A stretch of 64,000 bases of DNA, taken from positions 58,837,585 through 58,901,584 of the forward strand of contig CM014731.1 of assembly GCA_004329165.1 (NCBI GenBank), in the 5' to 3' direction. Below the pieces are notes generated by a model. That model saw nothing but the letters and a program-made list of their open reading frames with translations, was not told the DNA's origin and did not search any database. Both the position numbers and the translations under genes were made by a program. Within the stretch, counting starts at the first letter, position 1; every line of letters starts with the position of its first letter. Shown here piece after piece: positions 12,387 through 24,622 of this stretch. Source of the stretch: Spatholobus suberectus. Its lineage: Eukaryota; Streptophyta; Magnoliopsida; Fabales; Fabaceae.

Positions 12387-12539
12387 CTGTTTCAGTTTAT
12401 GCTGAATAACAATAGCTTATTGATGTTCTGCTCTCTTCCCCTCCTTATTTAGGCACCACCAATCCAGCATGCGTTTGCTAATGTTGAGACTAAACCCAAG
12501 CAAACAACCTGCAGGGTAAGAGATATTATTATTTATCTA

Positions 12540-12730
12540 TCAATGATTATGCTCTTACATTCACTTTTTCCTCCCTCTCATTTTTCTTCGCGTCTCTCTC
12601 TTTCTTTCATATCACATCAATTATCACTTTCTCCCTCTTAATTTTTTTTTTCTTCCTATCTTTCTCTTTCATCCACCTGCATATACCCCGAAATGACTAC
12701 TCTTTATCTATAGAAAAATGTTGCATGGAC
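12540..12730 (+). repeat. MITE-like CT-rich repeat, family member 1
   Basis: The stretch (CCTCCCTCTCATTTTT, TTTCTTTCATATCACATCA) matches, with gaps, the reverse complement of 32,965-33,175 and part of 31,395-31,500. No terminal repeat was pinned down, so the ends are approximate. It lies upstream of the NBS-LRR gene. Confidence 0.4.
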
Positions 12731-13240
12731 CACTTCATGCTATTTAATATTTAAGGGGAGAGAGAAGTGTTAGTATAATAGGGATAGGGTAAAAGAGATT
12801 GAGAAAAATAATGTGTATTGATAGAGTGTTTGTAAAATAACGGTGTTTATGTATCATCATCTCTCAAATCTATACACCAAGCAATTATTTATCTTATAAT
12901 CCTTTTACATTTTATTTTTTTTATACAATGAAAGCTACTATGTTAGAACTTAGAGACGAGAGACAAAGAGAGGTAGGTGAAACAAGGAATGGGTCGTGAC
13001 ATGGCAGTAATGTAATAAGTCTTTGTCTTCAATAGAACTTGCATTGACGTCATTAATTGTTGTCATGAAACCTACACCAAGGATATGGGTGGAGCAGAGG
13101 AGTAAAGTGTAAAAACCAAAACTTATGAGGTTAAAGCAAAAATATATTTTGATAACGATATGTAGTTTTGATATTCACATGTTAATAATGGGTTCAACGA
13201 CAGAAGCGTCAGTTCGCAGACATCTCCAGAAAAGATAACT

Positions 13241-13463
13241 GGTCCTTTGTCCAGTTGTTCCATTATTCAATTTTATTTTTTTTATTAATTTCGATTATTC
13301 AATTCTCCACGTGAAACTTGTTCAACCATTTGTGATTTCTTTTATCATTGACAACCTATTCCTTTAGGTCCTTTGTCCAGTTAATCCATTATTCAATTCT
13401 CCACGTGAAACTTATTCAATCATTCAGTGATTTCTTTTATCACTGACAACCTGCTCCTTTATT
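13241..13463 (+). repeat. Direct repeat, two copies of a unit of about 95-125 bp
   Basis: Two adjacent copies both contain GGTCCTTTGTCCAGTT, ATTCAATTCTCCACGTGAAA and TTTCTTTTATCA.TGACAACC. The first (13,241-13,366) has an extra AT-rich insertion of about 30 bp; the second is 13,367-13,463. Each carries a CACGTG G-box-like core, so the duplication also doubles a potential bZIP/bHLH site. Function is not implied. Confidence 0.75.
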
Positions 13464-14740
13464 ACTCCTTCCCTTTGTTTTTGTGTGGATTTTTCAGTAT
13501 TTATTCGTTGTTTTCAAAATTTAAAATAATATTAAACTTTTTTTTTGGTCAATTATACTCTTATTTTTTGTCTAATTTTTAGTTAATTTCTATAATTATC
13601 ATGAAAATGAAAATGAAAAAAAAAATGGTATGCATTTAATGTGGAGCAAAAATGAAGAAAAAAGGTATATTAGAAAGTTTTATAACTATTTTATAGGAAA
13701 GAGAATTTATTATATTTCTTGATTTCTATATAAAAATCTTAAAAGACACTTAAAAAAGAATAGAAATAGTATTATTCTTGGCCAATGCCACCTCAATGGG
13801 TGGATGTTCTTTTTAATAGAAAAACATAAATAGATGGTCTCCTAGATAAGAGTATCACGTTCCAAATTACATTACCACTAAAGAGGATTCACAAAAATAT
13901 TTATTATAACATCTCCAATGAAGAACTCATTTATGGATTTTAAATTTACTTTTAGTTAACCCTATGCTACCATATCATATTTAAGAACATCAACATATTT
14001 TTATTTTAACGGTGAACTCACTTAAAAACTTAAAATGGGTGTCAAATTACCTTACATTTTTATACTTTTTATATTTATTTTTGTTTCAAGACAATAATTC
14101 ATTTATTTTTTAATTTTGAAACAATAATTATGCAAAAAAATTAAATATATTATTACAATAACTTTTTACCACAATAATTTTTATCACAAAAGAATATGTT
14201 AAATAGAAATTGTTACCTGAGACAAGTAATTGTTATTTAAAAAAGAAGTTTCAATTAAAAAATAATGAAAAATAAGTATTTTATATTTGACTGAGAAAGA
14301 AATTTTAAACATGAAAAATTTTAAAATAATTTTTTTAATAGTTAAAATTTGTGAAAAAATGAACATAAAATAAAATTTAACAATAATTAATAATTTATTT
14401 TTCAAAAAAAATTGTAAATAATATTGAAGATGTGTTTCTTAAAAAGAAAGGAAACATAATAAAAAGTTATTTAATTTTTAAAAATGTTTACTCTATAATA
14501 TTAAAAAAATATTTAAATGTATATTTCAATAATTTTAAGTAATTTTTATCATCATTGTCCATTAAATATATAGGAGCCCCTTTTATCATTTCCTAACTTG
14601 TTGTCCATTAACTTTTCAGTAATTTTTATCATTTCACTTGCATTTTACTTCGAGCCTTTGTTTTGACTTTTGTGTCCTTCTCCCCTATTTACCTTACTGT
14701 CCACCCTAAAATCAAATCTCCCTCTCTCTTCAACTAGATC

Positions 14741-14880
14741 TTAGACAAGGTCTTTGCAATAATCAAGAGGGGAGTAGATTTAAAATGATTATCACTAACA
14801 ACCTAAGATTTTCATAATAACCAATCAAAAAGTGGATTTGAAACAATTATTATTAATAACCTATATTTATTATTATTATT

Positions 14881-14912
<32 letters not shown>

Positions 14913-15004
14913 ATTTTATTTTAGACAAGGACTTCGCGATAATCAAACAAGAAGTCAATTTGAAATGATTATCACTAACAACCTATAGTTTTTGTAATAA
15001 CCTA
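14741..15004 (+). repeat. Pair of direct repeats of about 84 bp flanking a compound microsatellite
   Basis: Copies at 14,741-14,824 and 14,921-15,004 share TTAGACAAGG, AATCAA and TGATTATCACTAACAACCTA. Between them lies a TTA run followed by a GAT run. The repeats differ at several sites, so the duplication is not recent. Confidence 0.75.
14867..14912 (+). repeat. Compound microsatellite (TTA)n(GAT)n
   Basis: About five TTA units are followed by about ten uninterrupted GAT units. It is likely length-variable between accessions. Confidence 0.95.
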
Positions 15005-15473
15005 GACAATAGTATCACGTTGCAAATATTTATTACTAATTATAAAATGTATTAAAATATATTACTAATTAATAAATTTTACTTATTAATTTATTAGTAA
15101 TTATTAAATTTATATCTAATTATTATATTTTAATTCTTAATTTATTAATTATTATTCAATTTATTAAAAAAGTAACAAGTTTACCTATCAATTTATTACT
15201 AATTATAAAATTTATTAATAATCATTAAATTTTACTTATTAATTTATCACTAATTATTAAATTTATTAATTTATTACTAATTATTAAATTTATAACTAAT
15301 TATTATATTTTACTTATTAATTTAAAACTATTTATTATATTTATTTATAAAATTAATAATTTAACTTATTTTATTATTGCTACTTAATAAAAAAATTTTA
15401 ACACAAAACTAACTAAATTGTTACTAATCACATAGGAACTAACTACACAAAATAATTAATAGAAAACTAACGA

Positions 15474-16823
15474 GATAATACATCCGTAGGTTTTTGAATT
15501 TTTTGTGTTTTTTTAAATAGGTCCTTAAACTATAAAAATTTGTAATAGAGTCCTTAATCTTTTTCAATTTTTGTAATTAGGTCCCTGGGATTTACAAACC
15601 GTTAACTTTGACAAAATATTCTTTATTTTCTTACGACCTTAGGGTCCTAATTACAAAAATTGGAAAAGTTTAAGGACTCAGTTACAAATTTTATAGTTTA
15701 GGAACCTATTTAAAAAAGGTGAATCCTTGAGTGAACCATCCAACAAGTGGTCCATGGGTGAACGACCAACATATACCATCAGATATAATGTTTTTCTAAT
15801 CAACGGTTAAGATCTTGACCGGCTACCGACTAGATGGATTAGATTTAATTGCAATTTTTTTTATATAAAAATTACAAATTAGTCCTTCCCTCCCCCAATC
15901 GCATCTCGGATCATCAACATTTTTCCACCCAGATAAATCTAGAAATTGTTTTTTCTTCAACCAAGAAACAAATTATTGGAGGGTCCAATTGTTGCAATAA
16001 TTACCCACAAGAAAAAAAGAAGAAGAGAACCATCAAATAAAAACCCAAACCTAAAAATCCTAAAATTTCAAAACGCAATCCTAAACAAAAATTTTGAAAA
16101 TATCCCAAATGATACAAAATCAAAGTTAGACTTGCATAATTTCATTTCATTTCATTTTGTCTTTGCCTCCGATTTCAAAAGTCATAGAGAGAGAGTGAAC
16201 AAAAGACGAAGAACAAAAGCGAATTGGTTGGACTTTGCATCAAGGCAACGTGTGAGAGCAGAGAAAGCATGAAGAAAGAGTGGATGCTGAGGCACAATCT
16301 CCATCGCTTGCCTTCTCTTGTCATCGATGCTCTCCTCCATCGCCTCGTCACCTGCCGTCTCCTCATCCCTTCACTCCTTGAGTACTCTCTCTCCTCACTC
16401 CATGGTGAACCACCTAAAATGACTTGATATGAAATTTCATATTGTTCCTTAATATTTTGTTCCCTAACGTTTTCTTACCAATGAATGAAATTGAACAAAA
16501 ATCTTGAACAAAAAAAAAAGGCGTGAAATACGAAACACTGAACGTTCTAAACAAGTCTAGCATTGTTCCTTAATATTTTGTTCCTTAATGTTTCCTTACC
16601 AATAACATTTCCTTACCAATGCACTAAATAATAATGATAAAATATTAAAAATAAAAGTTATAGGGACTAAATAATAAATTCAAAATTATATTTACCAAGT
16701 CATAATTCCCTATTATAACAAGTCATTTTAGGTGGTTCACCATGGACCATTTAGTACATGGTTCACCCTAGTCTATACCTTTAAAAAAATACAAAAAGTT
16801 TAGGGATGTGTAGATATATTATC
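15474..16823. mobile_element. Long-TIR DNA element (about 1.35 kb) carrying gene-like sequence
   Basis: The ends are imperfect inverted repeats: GATAATACATCC at 15,474 and the reverse complement of GATAATATATCT ending at 16,823, followed by T-rich matching arms. Inside the left end is a near-perfect palindrome (15,505-15,715; AGGTCCTTAAACTATAAAAA and its complement). The middle (15,840-16,435) is less AT-rich, with a GAGAGAGA/CT-rich leader-like stretch and open reading from 15,946 to 16,272, then another possible start at 16,269. No transposase and no clear target duplication were seen. It may be a non-autonomous element that has captured host sequence; the captured part is not recognised. 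Confidence 0.45.
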
Positions 16824-17007
16824 TCTAAATAAAACTTAGTAATGAAAGACATGTCTTGTAATTTGCACACCCTATAAATCTACTTCTAGGGCTCTTCTTT
16901 GTCCTAGAATTAAAAAGAACCACTGAGTTACCCTACATAATAACATATATATAGCAAATTATATAGGAAAGATTAACTAGAATTCAAGGACGGAGCTGTG
17001 TTTTGAG

Positions 17008-17386
17008 TAGAGTTGTCAAAATGGGTTGTTCGACCTAGACTGACCTGACAAGCCAAAGTTTGAAAAGCACAATAGGCGGGGGGTTGATTTTCGTGTAGGC
17101 CACAGATTTTTTGGCCTATCAAGCCTAACAAGCCAAGCCAAATTAACCCATTTTATTTTATTTTTTTACAAAAATTTATATATTTTTTTATAAGAAAAAA
17201 TAAAAAAAATACCGGATCAAATAGGCTTGGTAACTTTCTGGCCAACATTTTTATAGCTCGACTCGATTGTTTGGCTCATCAAGCTAGGCCAAATTGGCCC
17301 TGTTCTTTTCGAGCCTCAAAATAAAGAGCCTAACCTTTTGGTATGGTCCACCAAGCCATTGGGCTGGGCTAATTTTGACATGTTTA
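17008..17386. mobile_element. Non-autonomous hAT element (379 bp)
   Basis: It begins TAGAGTTGTCAAAATGGG and ends with the inverse (CTAATTTTGACATGTTTA). The interior is rich in subterminal GGCCAA/AAGCC units on both strands. The TAGAG.TGTCAAAATG terminus is typical of plant hAT elements and also occurs at the right end of the larger hAT at 54.7 kb. Flanks GTTTTGAG and GTTTTAGA are only a loose 8-bp target duplication. Confidence 0.65.
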
Positions 17387-17504
17387 GGTTTTAGAAAGGG
17401 TTATAACTTTCATTTTTTTTAATTTTTCTATATGTAATTATTTTAGAAAATATTATTCCTTGCATTTCAAAATAAAAAAAAAGTTTTAATACACAAAATT
17501 TTTA

Positions 17505-17735
17505 TATTAAATAATTTTTGAGTTTTTTTTAACTAGATCCCTAATATTTTCCAATTTTTATAATTAGATCCCTAGGCGTAATTTAACAATTTGTAAACAG
17601 ACCATTAATTCCATGGACCTAATTACAAAAATTGGAAAAGATTAGGGACTCAATTACAAATTTTTATAGTTTGGGGTCCTATTTAAAAATAACAAAAAAT
17701 TCAGAGACCTACAAATGTATTATCCCAAAACTAAC
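17505..17735. mobile_element. Palindromic MITE related to the left arm of the 15.5-kb element
   Basis: The left arm has AACTAGATCCCTAATA and CCAATTTTTATAATTAGATC. The right arm has CCTAATTACAAAAATTGG and AAAAGATTAGGGACT, which fold back on it. The same arms occur at 15,505-15,715, so the two share a family. Confidence 0.6.
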
Positions 17736-18393
17736 TGCATAACAAAAATTTTCATAGGAACTAACTCACAAGTGGTGGTAGTGGTAGGGAGCAGCGATCT
17801 CACGTGGTGGTGGTTGTCTTAGGTGGCGGTGGTGGTCCTCGCTAGCACTAATGAAGATGGTAGTGGTAGACAAAGGTGTTGGTGGAGGCTGTGGTGATCA
17901 TAAACATTGATAGAGATGTTAGAGAGAAGAAAAAACAAGGTGAAGAAAGAGTGGGAAAGAAGAGTCACGATGGCTCATTTAGGAGAAACTTACTAGCAGA
18001 TTATCGAAGGTTTGACCGTCACTAAGGAAAAAAATTCTCTTATCAATGGTCAAATCATAGGAAAGGGAAAACAATGTTAAAAATCCAATAGTCACATATC
18101 AACAACTTTATTATAGCTAAGGGAAATTACCCTTACCGACAGTCAAACCACTAGTTACACTATTGGTAAATTTGTGTGTAAATTTTTGTTTGAAAAGGCG
18201 CCAAAACTAACAACGACCTAGCTATCGATAATTTTGTGCTTAATTTTTTGCATAAAAGTATGCAAAATTCACTAATGGCTCTATCAACGTAAAAGTGCCT
18301 ATTTGGTCAATTTTCCATAATCTAAAATTGCGATGGGAAAAAGCAGTTAGTAACACTCCTATTTTCATCAATTTATATGTCGTTAGTAATAAT
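17736..18393. other. Non-coding spacer with GGTGGT-rich stretch
   Basis: No gene is seen. 17,770-17,900 is rich in GGTGGTGGT-type units. 17,990-18,390 contains recurring TTGACCGTCA and TTAGTAA motifs like the subterminal repeats of CACTA elements, but no terminal repeat was found for it. Confidence 0.4.
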
Positions 18394-18560
18394 CACTAGT
18401 ACAGAGAACACTTTTTAAATTGGTTAAAAATGACTTTTTAAATTGGTTGATCAACCGATTTAGATACAACCGATATAAAAAACGGAAATTTTTTAAATTG
18501 GATGTTGAACCGATTTAAAAAAGTATTTTTAACTCGGTTATTCCATAATCGAGTTAAAAG
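18394..18560 (+). mobile_element. CACTA-like element terminus (fragment)
   Basis: It starts CACTAGTACAGAGAACA and continues with repeated short motifs (TTTTTAAATTGGTT, AACCGATTTA, AACCGATATA) on both strands. A CACTA start followed by clustered subterminal motifs is the usual architecture of an En/Spm-type end. No opposite end, transposase or 3-bp target duplication was found. Confidence 0.45.
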
Positions 18561-20538
18561 AGGGCTACCACAATCTTCAATCAAACATCATAGCACCACA
18601 GCTCAGCTAGCTTTCCCACTCTCGATTCATATCCTTTCATTTTTCTACAAATAAGATCAAGCTTTCCCACTCCCAATTCATAATCCTAACTACTAAACTC
18701 CATTAGCAAACTTTTGAACTAAAAGCAAAATCATCACAAATCTAACTAGATCCAAACGAGATCCAACAAATTAACAAAACAAAAGAGAAATCACAACCAC
18801 TCATCGACACCATTCCTAAAGAGCGTAACCTTCCTCCAGCTCCATCTCAGTCGGTGACGAAAGCACCTTGGACAAGCTATTTGTGCGGTCCTTTGCTACA
18901 TATATTTTATGTCAAGTGTCTAAAAATGATGGTTGTGAACTATTTCCTACTTTACGGGGAACTTCCTAGAACTACTCACCTATCAGGTCCCATTGGTACG
19001 AACTTCCTACATTTGCATGCGTACTGCACTGATAAGTTGCTTCAATTGTCAATCGAACAACAAGCTAGCCTTTGCACGAGAGTGCAATGACAAATGCGTT
19101 AATGACATTCTAGAAGGGTCTTTGAGGTTTTTTGAATATCTGCAATACAGCTAAAGATTGCCCATTGATATCAAAGGAAAAATGAATGAAACTTCACTTC
19201 GTCATCCGAAGAAGGAAAGGTGATAAAATTGTGTTCACAATTGAGGGTGGAAAATACTTGGCTTTAAGGAACAAGTTGAAGAAGTAAATTAGAAAGGCCT
19301 TGATTTTGAAAGTGATAAAAAAATGAGTTTGTAGTATTTTCGTCAATTATTGAGAATTTTCAAAGCCATATCGAAAATTTATAGATGTGCGTTAGGATCT
19401 AGAAATAAGAGTTGAGCACTTCTCAAGAAGACTAATTAGGAACAAAGTTTTCGTTCTCAACTTCTTCAACCACTAATCCTAGAACATCTCTATGATTTTT
19501 GTGAACTCAATTTTGACCCCATGAGTACTGTCTCCCGGTTGTATGTTAATGTGAATTAATTTTTTTTTTTCTACAGAACAAGTGCTACCTAAGGATTAAA
19601 TTATAATTATTTCATCTTTTCTTTTTTTCCCTATTCTTGAGTGCATTCCAAATCTCATCTTTCAATTTCCCTTTATTCTTTTAAATGATCACCTCTAAAA
19701 TGCATGAAGGGAAAGAAAAGGTTAAACATTTTTTCATTTCAAAACTATAACAATCTGATTTGCCTTCTTCAGCTATACAAGAAGGAAAATGAAATGAACG
19801 GTTGAAAAGGAGGAAGACTAAAGTCTCGTGATTAGAAAACTAGAAATTATGAGGAAAAACAGAAAAAGAAAAAGAAAAGAAAACTCTGCAAATCAAGCAT
19901 TGAACCCACATGTGACTAATATAATCCAAATTTTATTGCTCACTTACATGAAATTATGCAATACCTGTAAGTTTCATTCAAATATGACCATCTACCATTA
20001 AGTATGACTAAATATAAATCCCAAAGACTTCATTTGTATATTAGTAATGAACTTGTGGTTAATTTTTTTTTTGCTTTTGTTTTTGTTTTTTTTACAGTGG
20101 TGGTAATGAACTTGTGGTACAATTTGAACATAAATAGAATGAATTTTTATACCCTTTTATTTATTTTTAGTGAACAATTTTGTATATGGTATAACCAATA
20201 AAAACACAACATCCATGGTAAATTTGAAACAGAAAAAAGAGAATGAAAACAATGTATATAAATAAGCTTGGTATTTGACTTCAATTATGGTGATCTAATC
20301 AAATCTAGATCAATTAAGAAAAACAACCTAAGCTATGGATAGACCAATAATTAGGATTATATTAATATATAAGTTAAATGTTATATGGGAATGAGTGTTT
20401 TCAAACAAATAAAAATATAGAAACTACATCATTTATATTACAACTTTATTTTTCAAATATTTTATACTGTTGTTTTCAAATATTAACGCAATTATTATAT
20501 TAAAACCCATTTAATGTTTTTTATGAAAGTTATTACAC
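18561..20538. other. Intergenic DNA, no recognisable gene
   Basis: An open stretch at 18,854-19,090 (plus, 78 codons) has no recognisable domain, follows the CACTA-like end, and the region has no convincing promoter. The rest is AT-rich with poly-T and poly-A runs. Confidence 0.5.
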
Positions 20539-20729
20539 TTTTGATTATATGATATGAATAATTTTTCACATTTTTTATGATAATTTATTATAATTATTAA
20601 ATTTATATATTACATTTGATTATATTTTGATTATAATTTTTCACATTTTTTGATTATATGATATGAATAATTTTTCACATTTTTTATGATAATTTATTAT
20701 AATTATTAAATTTATATATTACATTTGAC
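20539..20729 (+). repeat. Tandem duplication (unit of about 80 bp plus linker)
   Basis: Two nearly identical copies (about 20,539-20,622 and 20,651-20,729) both read GATTATATGATATGAATAA, TTTTTCACATTTTTTATGAT and AAATTTATATATTACATTTG. The near identity in otherwise diverged DNA suggests a fairly recent duplication. It abuts a Helitron 3' end. Confidence 0.85.
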
Positions 20730-20758
20730 CTATGCAATGCACGGGCTAAAATCCTAGT
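20725..20758 (+). mobile_element. Helitron 3' terminus
   Basis: The stretch has GCAATGCACGGGCTAAAA and ends CTAGT followed by T. Plant Helitrons end in a short GC-rich hairpin, a few A-rich bases and CTRRT, inserted before T, and this fits; the hairpin's left arm (CCTATGC) is partly eroded. No 5' TC end was found, so only the 3' end is called. Confidence 0.55.
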
Positions 20759-23700
20759 TTTTACATATATAATAATTTTATTTTATGAAATTTCAAAAAC
20801 ATATAAGAAGATTATAATAATTTAATCATTTTTACATATATAATGTTATAATATTATATAATATATTACAATAATGTAAAATTATATATTTATAATACAA
20901 TACAATACAATATAATATGATTTAAGTGATAGTTTTTTATTATCATTTTAATTAATTTACTTTGACAAAATTATAGTTTAAATTATATTATAATTATTTA
21001 ATGTTGTATTATTATATTATATTACATTATTAAATATTGTAAAATATTTTATAATAATTATTTTTATTATATTTATTGTATTATTAGTATTAATATTTTA
21101 AATTTATAATTTTATTATAATTTTTTAAGTTTAATAAATTAAAATTTTTATAGTTTTAAAGTTATTATAAAAGTAAAAATTATTAATCTTTTATTATAAT
21201 ATGACAATTTTTTCAAAATTTTAAAAAATAAAATTGTTATAGTGGCATTTAAAAATAGCCACTAAGTTAAAATCATAATTTTTTTTATTAAATTATGACT
21301 TTTTATTATAATTTTTAAAATCTTATAAAATAAAATTTTTGTAGAGGTGGTTAAAAATTGTCACTATATTAAAAGAGAAAATAGGTTATCTATTGATAGT
21401 ATAAAGTAGTTTTATACTGTCATCCAATCGCAAATCACCATGTATGGAAAAATTTGTTAACTTTTACAATAACTACCTTAAAAGTCATACCAATGATGAT
21501 TTCTAATTTGTTGATAGTATAAAAGTTTTTACACAAACAGTGTATAACTATTAAACTTGTGTTAAAATTACAATTTTTTATTAAATTATAATTTTAAATT
21601 TTAATAAAATAAAATTTAATATGCGTAAACCAAAACCGTCGGTATTTGTAGCTGTAATGGTGTTACTATCAATTGGACAAAAAGGGCAATATTGCTTCAA
21701 TTTTGAAAATCAAAGGACCAAATTGAATCAGCTAAATAAATAAAGGGACCAAATTAGTAACTTAACTTAATTGCTATTGAGATAAAAATCACTTGAGAAC
21801 AAAATAATAAGAGGCTAAAATGTTTTATTAGTCCTTGGAAATACAATATATTTGTAATTTAGTCCGTTATTCACATTCGAGTCTATTATTTATGCCTTTC
21901 TTTAAGAAAAAGCAAAAGAACGATTTTGACATTTTTCTTAGAAATTAATAAAATTAAAAAAAAAATCTAAAAACTTAATCGTGAAAGTACATTTAAAAAA
22001 CTTTAAGAACGCTCAATTATACGATTGAATTTTCAAAATATTTAAGTTCATGTTATTTTTACTAAGGCCAATATTAATACCAAGTCTTTTCGGCCACTCA
22101 AATTTTTGGTAAAATGCCAATCTATAGAACACGATGGAAGTTAACGAATGCACGTGAAATGCAAATAGATTTTATCAAGGTATAGGGTGGTATTGATTGG
22201 ATCCGTCATCCATTTACTTGCTGCGACAGTAATGAGTTTTATCAGGGTCACGAGTCATTCCCTTTCATTAGTATAGCACTCGATACATTTCATAGTAAAA
22301 TTAAATTAAAAATACTACATGATACATGAAATTTTTAGAGTAAAGGAAATATTGTTTTTAAACTGGTTTAGTTGCATGTCTGCATAATATGCATAGAAGC
22401 TTTATCAAATCACCTAGATTTTTCGCAGGAAGTCAAATCAGGACCAAAGTAGATCAGTTTTACTGTAAGTTCTGGTGGTTAATTTTTCGGGAACATGGTA
22501 AAACTTTCAAATTCTATATTCGCTAATCAGTATTTATATATAGATCAGTTTTACTGTAAGTTCTGGTGGTTAATTTAACGAACTTATGAAACCAAAATAT
22601 CAATGGATGCACCGCGTACTATTAATTGTTAATTAAATGTTATGATGATTTTATGTTTTTTAATAATTTTAAACCATGATGATCGAGTATTTTATTTTAA
22701 GCCCAGAGTTAAAATTTACATATTTATTATTCCATCTTCATGGTCTTCCACCGTGCTGGGAGTTGACATTAAGTGCAGTTCACGACATCATGTTCAGCCT
22801 TTGAGAGACATTTCATGCTACTCACGTTACCAAGTTCCAGTAAGAGCTACTTGGTTTATCCAAAAAAAAAGAGCTACTTCTTGGGAAGTCTTGGCAGCAA
22901 CAACTTAAACACTGCATCACTGTTTATGCTTACAGATTGTAATTATTCGTAGTCAAAATGATATCTTCAATGTTTTGGTAAAAATTTAAAATTAAATGGA
23001 GAAAAGGACACGGATAGATATTACAGATGGATGACTTGTATATCTTGCAACGAAAAAAATGTTTGTTTGTGGCTTTTATTTGATTATAGGATGCTGGCTT
23101 TGTCAGTCCTTATACCCCTTTTAATTGTTTGCTGTCAATGAATCTCAGGTCTTTTAGAGGCATAAGGTAACCCCTTTTAAATGTTCCAATTGTGATGTCA
23201 TTTAAAGTGCTTGAGCATTGCTGCATTGTAACAAAACAAAATTAAGTCATTATAATGGGTATGGCTCATGATACTCTAATTGCAAATTCACTTAATTTGA
23301 AAACATATTGGTTAGCCGTTCAAAGCATGACATTATACAATTAATGTCACAATTCATAAATCAATGGTCAAAAAAATTGTGACAAATATCATTTTCCAAG
23401 TTCAAATGCTATGATAATATAAACATAAATATTACTGATGAATTCTTCCCAATGATTGAAAAAGCATTCTTATTTGATATGTGATTGGTATGTGAACTAG
23501 ACCCAAAGGCTAATATACGTTGTCTAGAGTACAACGTAAATTTCTAATCCATAATATTCTACATCTTTGATGTTTAGAACTTGCACCAGAATCTTTTAAA
23601 GTTTCAGCAAATTTCACCAAATCAGATTTCTCCATGCCTAGGGAATCTGAAAAAGAACCTTCTTTACATAGACTAAATTTATCTGAGCTTCCCATGACAA

Positions 23701-23884
23701 TATGGCATCTGAATTTCATCCACCTAATTTCTAAACAATTAGGTTCACTCATAGAGTCCTCAGTTTATAATATTTTATTTTTTTCAGCTGAGCCTGAGAC
23801 CTCAGTTTTAGATATAAATTCTTATATTTGTGAAGGTAACTGACAGTTTGAAGCAAACAGAGATTACAACAATGTGACCAATTA
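20759..23884. other. AT-rich intergenic DNA
   Basis: No supportable gene. There is a palindromic MITE at 21,395-21,550 and a remnant with GGACCAAATTGAATC near 21,715. A 41-bp direct repeat (ATCAGTTTTACTGTAAGTTC, then TGGTGGTTAATTT) occurs at about 22,454 and 22,544. The short open stretches at 22,642-22,908 and 23,510-23,752 show no family features. Confidence 0.5.
21395..21550. mobile_element. Short palindromic MITE
   Basis: The left arm TTTTATACTGTCATCCAAT and the right arm TTGTTGATAGTATAAAAG are imperfect reverse complements around a central ATGATG. A partial copy lies near 43,700. No transposase and no definite target duplication. Confidence 0.5.
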
Positions 23885-24131
23885 TGTTAGATATAAGGAG
23901 AAGGGCAGTTTGGATTATTAGATAGTTAGTTAGTTAGAGGGGTTAATTAGATATAAATAGGGGAAGAAGGATAGAAGGATTCATTCAGATGTGTTGTCAT
24001 TTATAATTGAGCATTAGCTGTTTGTGAAGGACAAACCCTCGGAGGAGAATTTCTCTTCTATTCCTTGTTCATCTCATCGTATTCAATAAAATCTTTCTTT
24101 TCTTTCCCATTTCTATCCTTGGTTTCTAACA
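23885..24131 (+). mobile_element. Solo LTR, 247 bp, retrotransposon family unassigned
   Basis: It starts TGTTAGATAT and ends GGTTTCTAACA, giving the TG...CA ends with short inverted repeats (TGTTAGA/TCTAACA). Inside are a TATA box (ATATAAATAGGGG near 23,951) and AATAAA (near 24,085), in LTR order. The flanks AATTA and ACTTA match at 4 of 5 bases. No internal region is present. It lies 0.5 kb downstream of receptor kinase copy 1. Confidence 0.65.
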
Positions 24132-24622
24132 ACTTAAGCAACAAGATTATCTCAAGTCTAGTGTTTAATGGTCTCAACAAAAGGGTATGAAAAGTAAATA
24201 ACATGTTTGAAAATGAGGATTAGTTTGTTTTTCTTTTGACAATATTATCAATCAGACATAACTTAAAAATTGATATGATTTCCAGCAGATTTGGTAGTCA
24301 TGTACAAAAGTCACAGAACAGTCTTAACGTCACAGAACAGTCTGAACATGTGACATAAAGCTTCTAACTTTTTTGCTCTGAGGGATCTAAATTGTTTTAT
24401 GTCAATAGATAGAGAAGGTTCACAACCATAGTCTATTGCAAATTGAAATTAACAATTCTTATCATTATAGAACTCTTTGCTTATCTCATACATTTGTTTG
24501 GATACATGAAACGAAGATAAAGCAGGAGCTCATAATAGCACTTTCAGTAGTTATGAATGCTCAAATAACTGATATATCCCACATTGGAAGGTGAAGCCTT
24601 AACATTTTCTTGCCTCCATTTC
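24132..24622. other. 3' flank of receptor kinase copy 1
   Basis: No gene. The part from about 24,480 (GATACATGAAACGAAGATAA, CAGGAGCT) matches 36,490-36,600 downstream of copy 2, so the two kinase genes share 3' flank as well as coding sequence. Confidence 0.6.

Larger units (their letters stand above)
12731..15473. other. AT-rich intergenic DNA with local duplications
   Basis: No gene is seen. An ORF-sized open stretch at 14,199-14,405 (minus) is low-complexity AT and is not believed. The region contains the direct repeats at 13,241-13,463 and 14,741-15,004. At 15,040-15,400 there is a run of short TTATTAATTT/TAATTATTAAA-type units with weak tandem character. Confidence 0.6.

Noticed and set aside
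18854..19090. A 78-codon open reading as a small gene
   Set aside because: No domain, no supporting splice or promoter context, and it lies beside a CACTA-like end.
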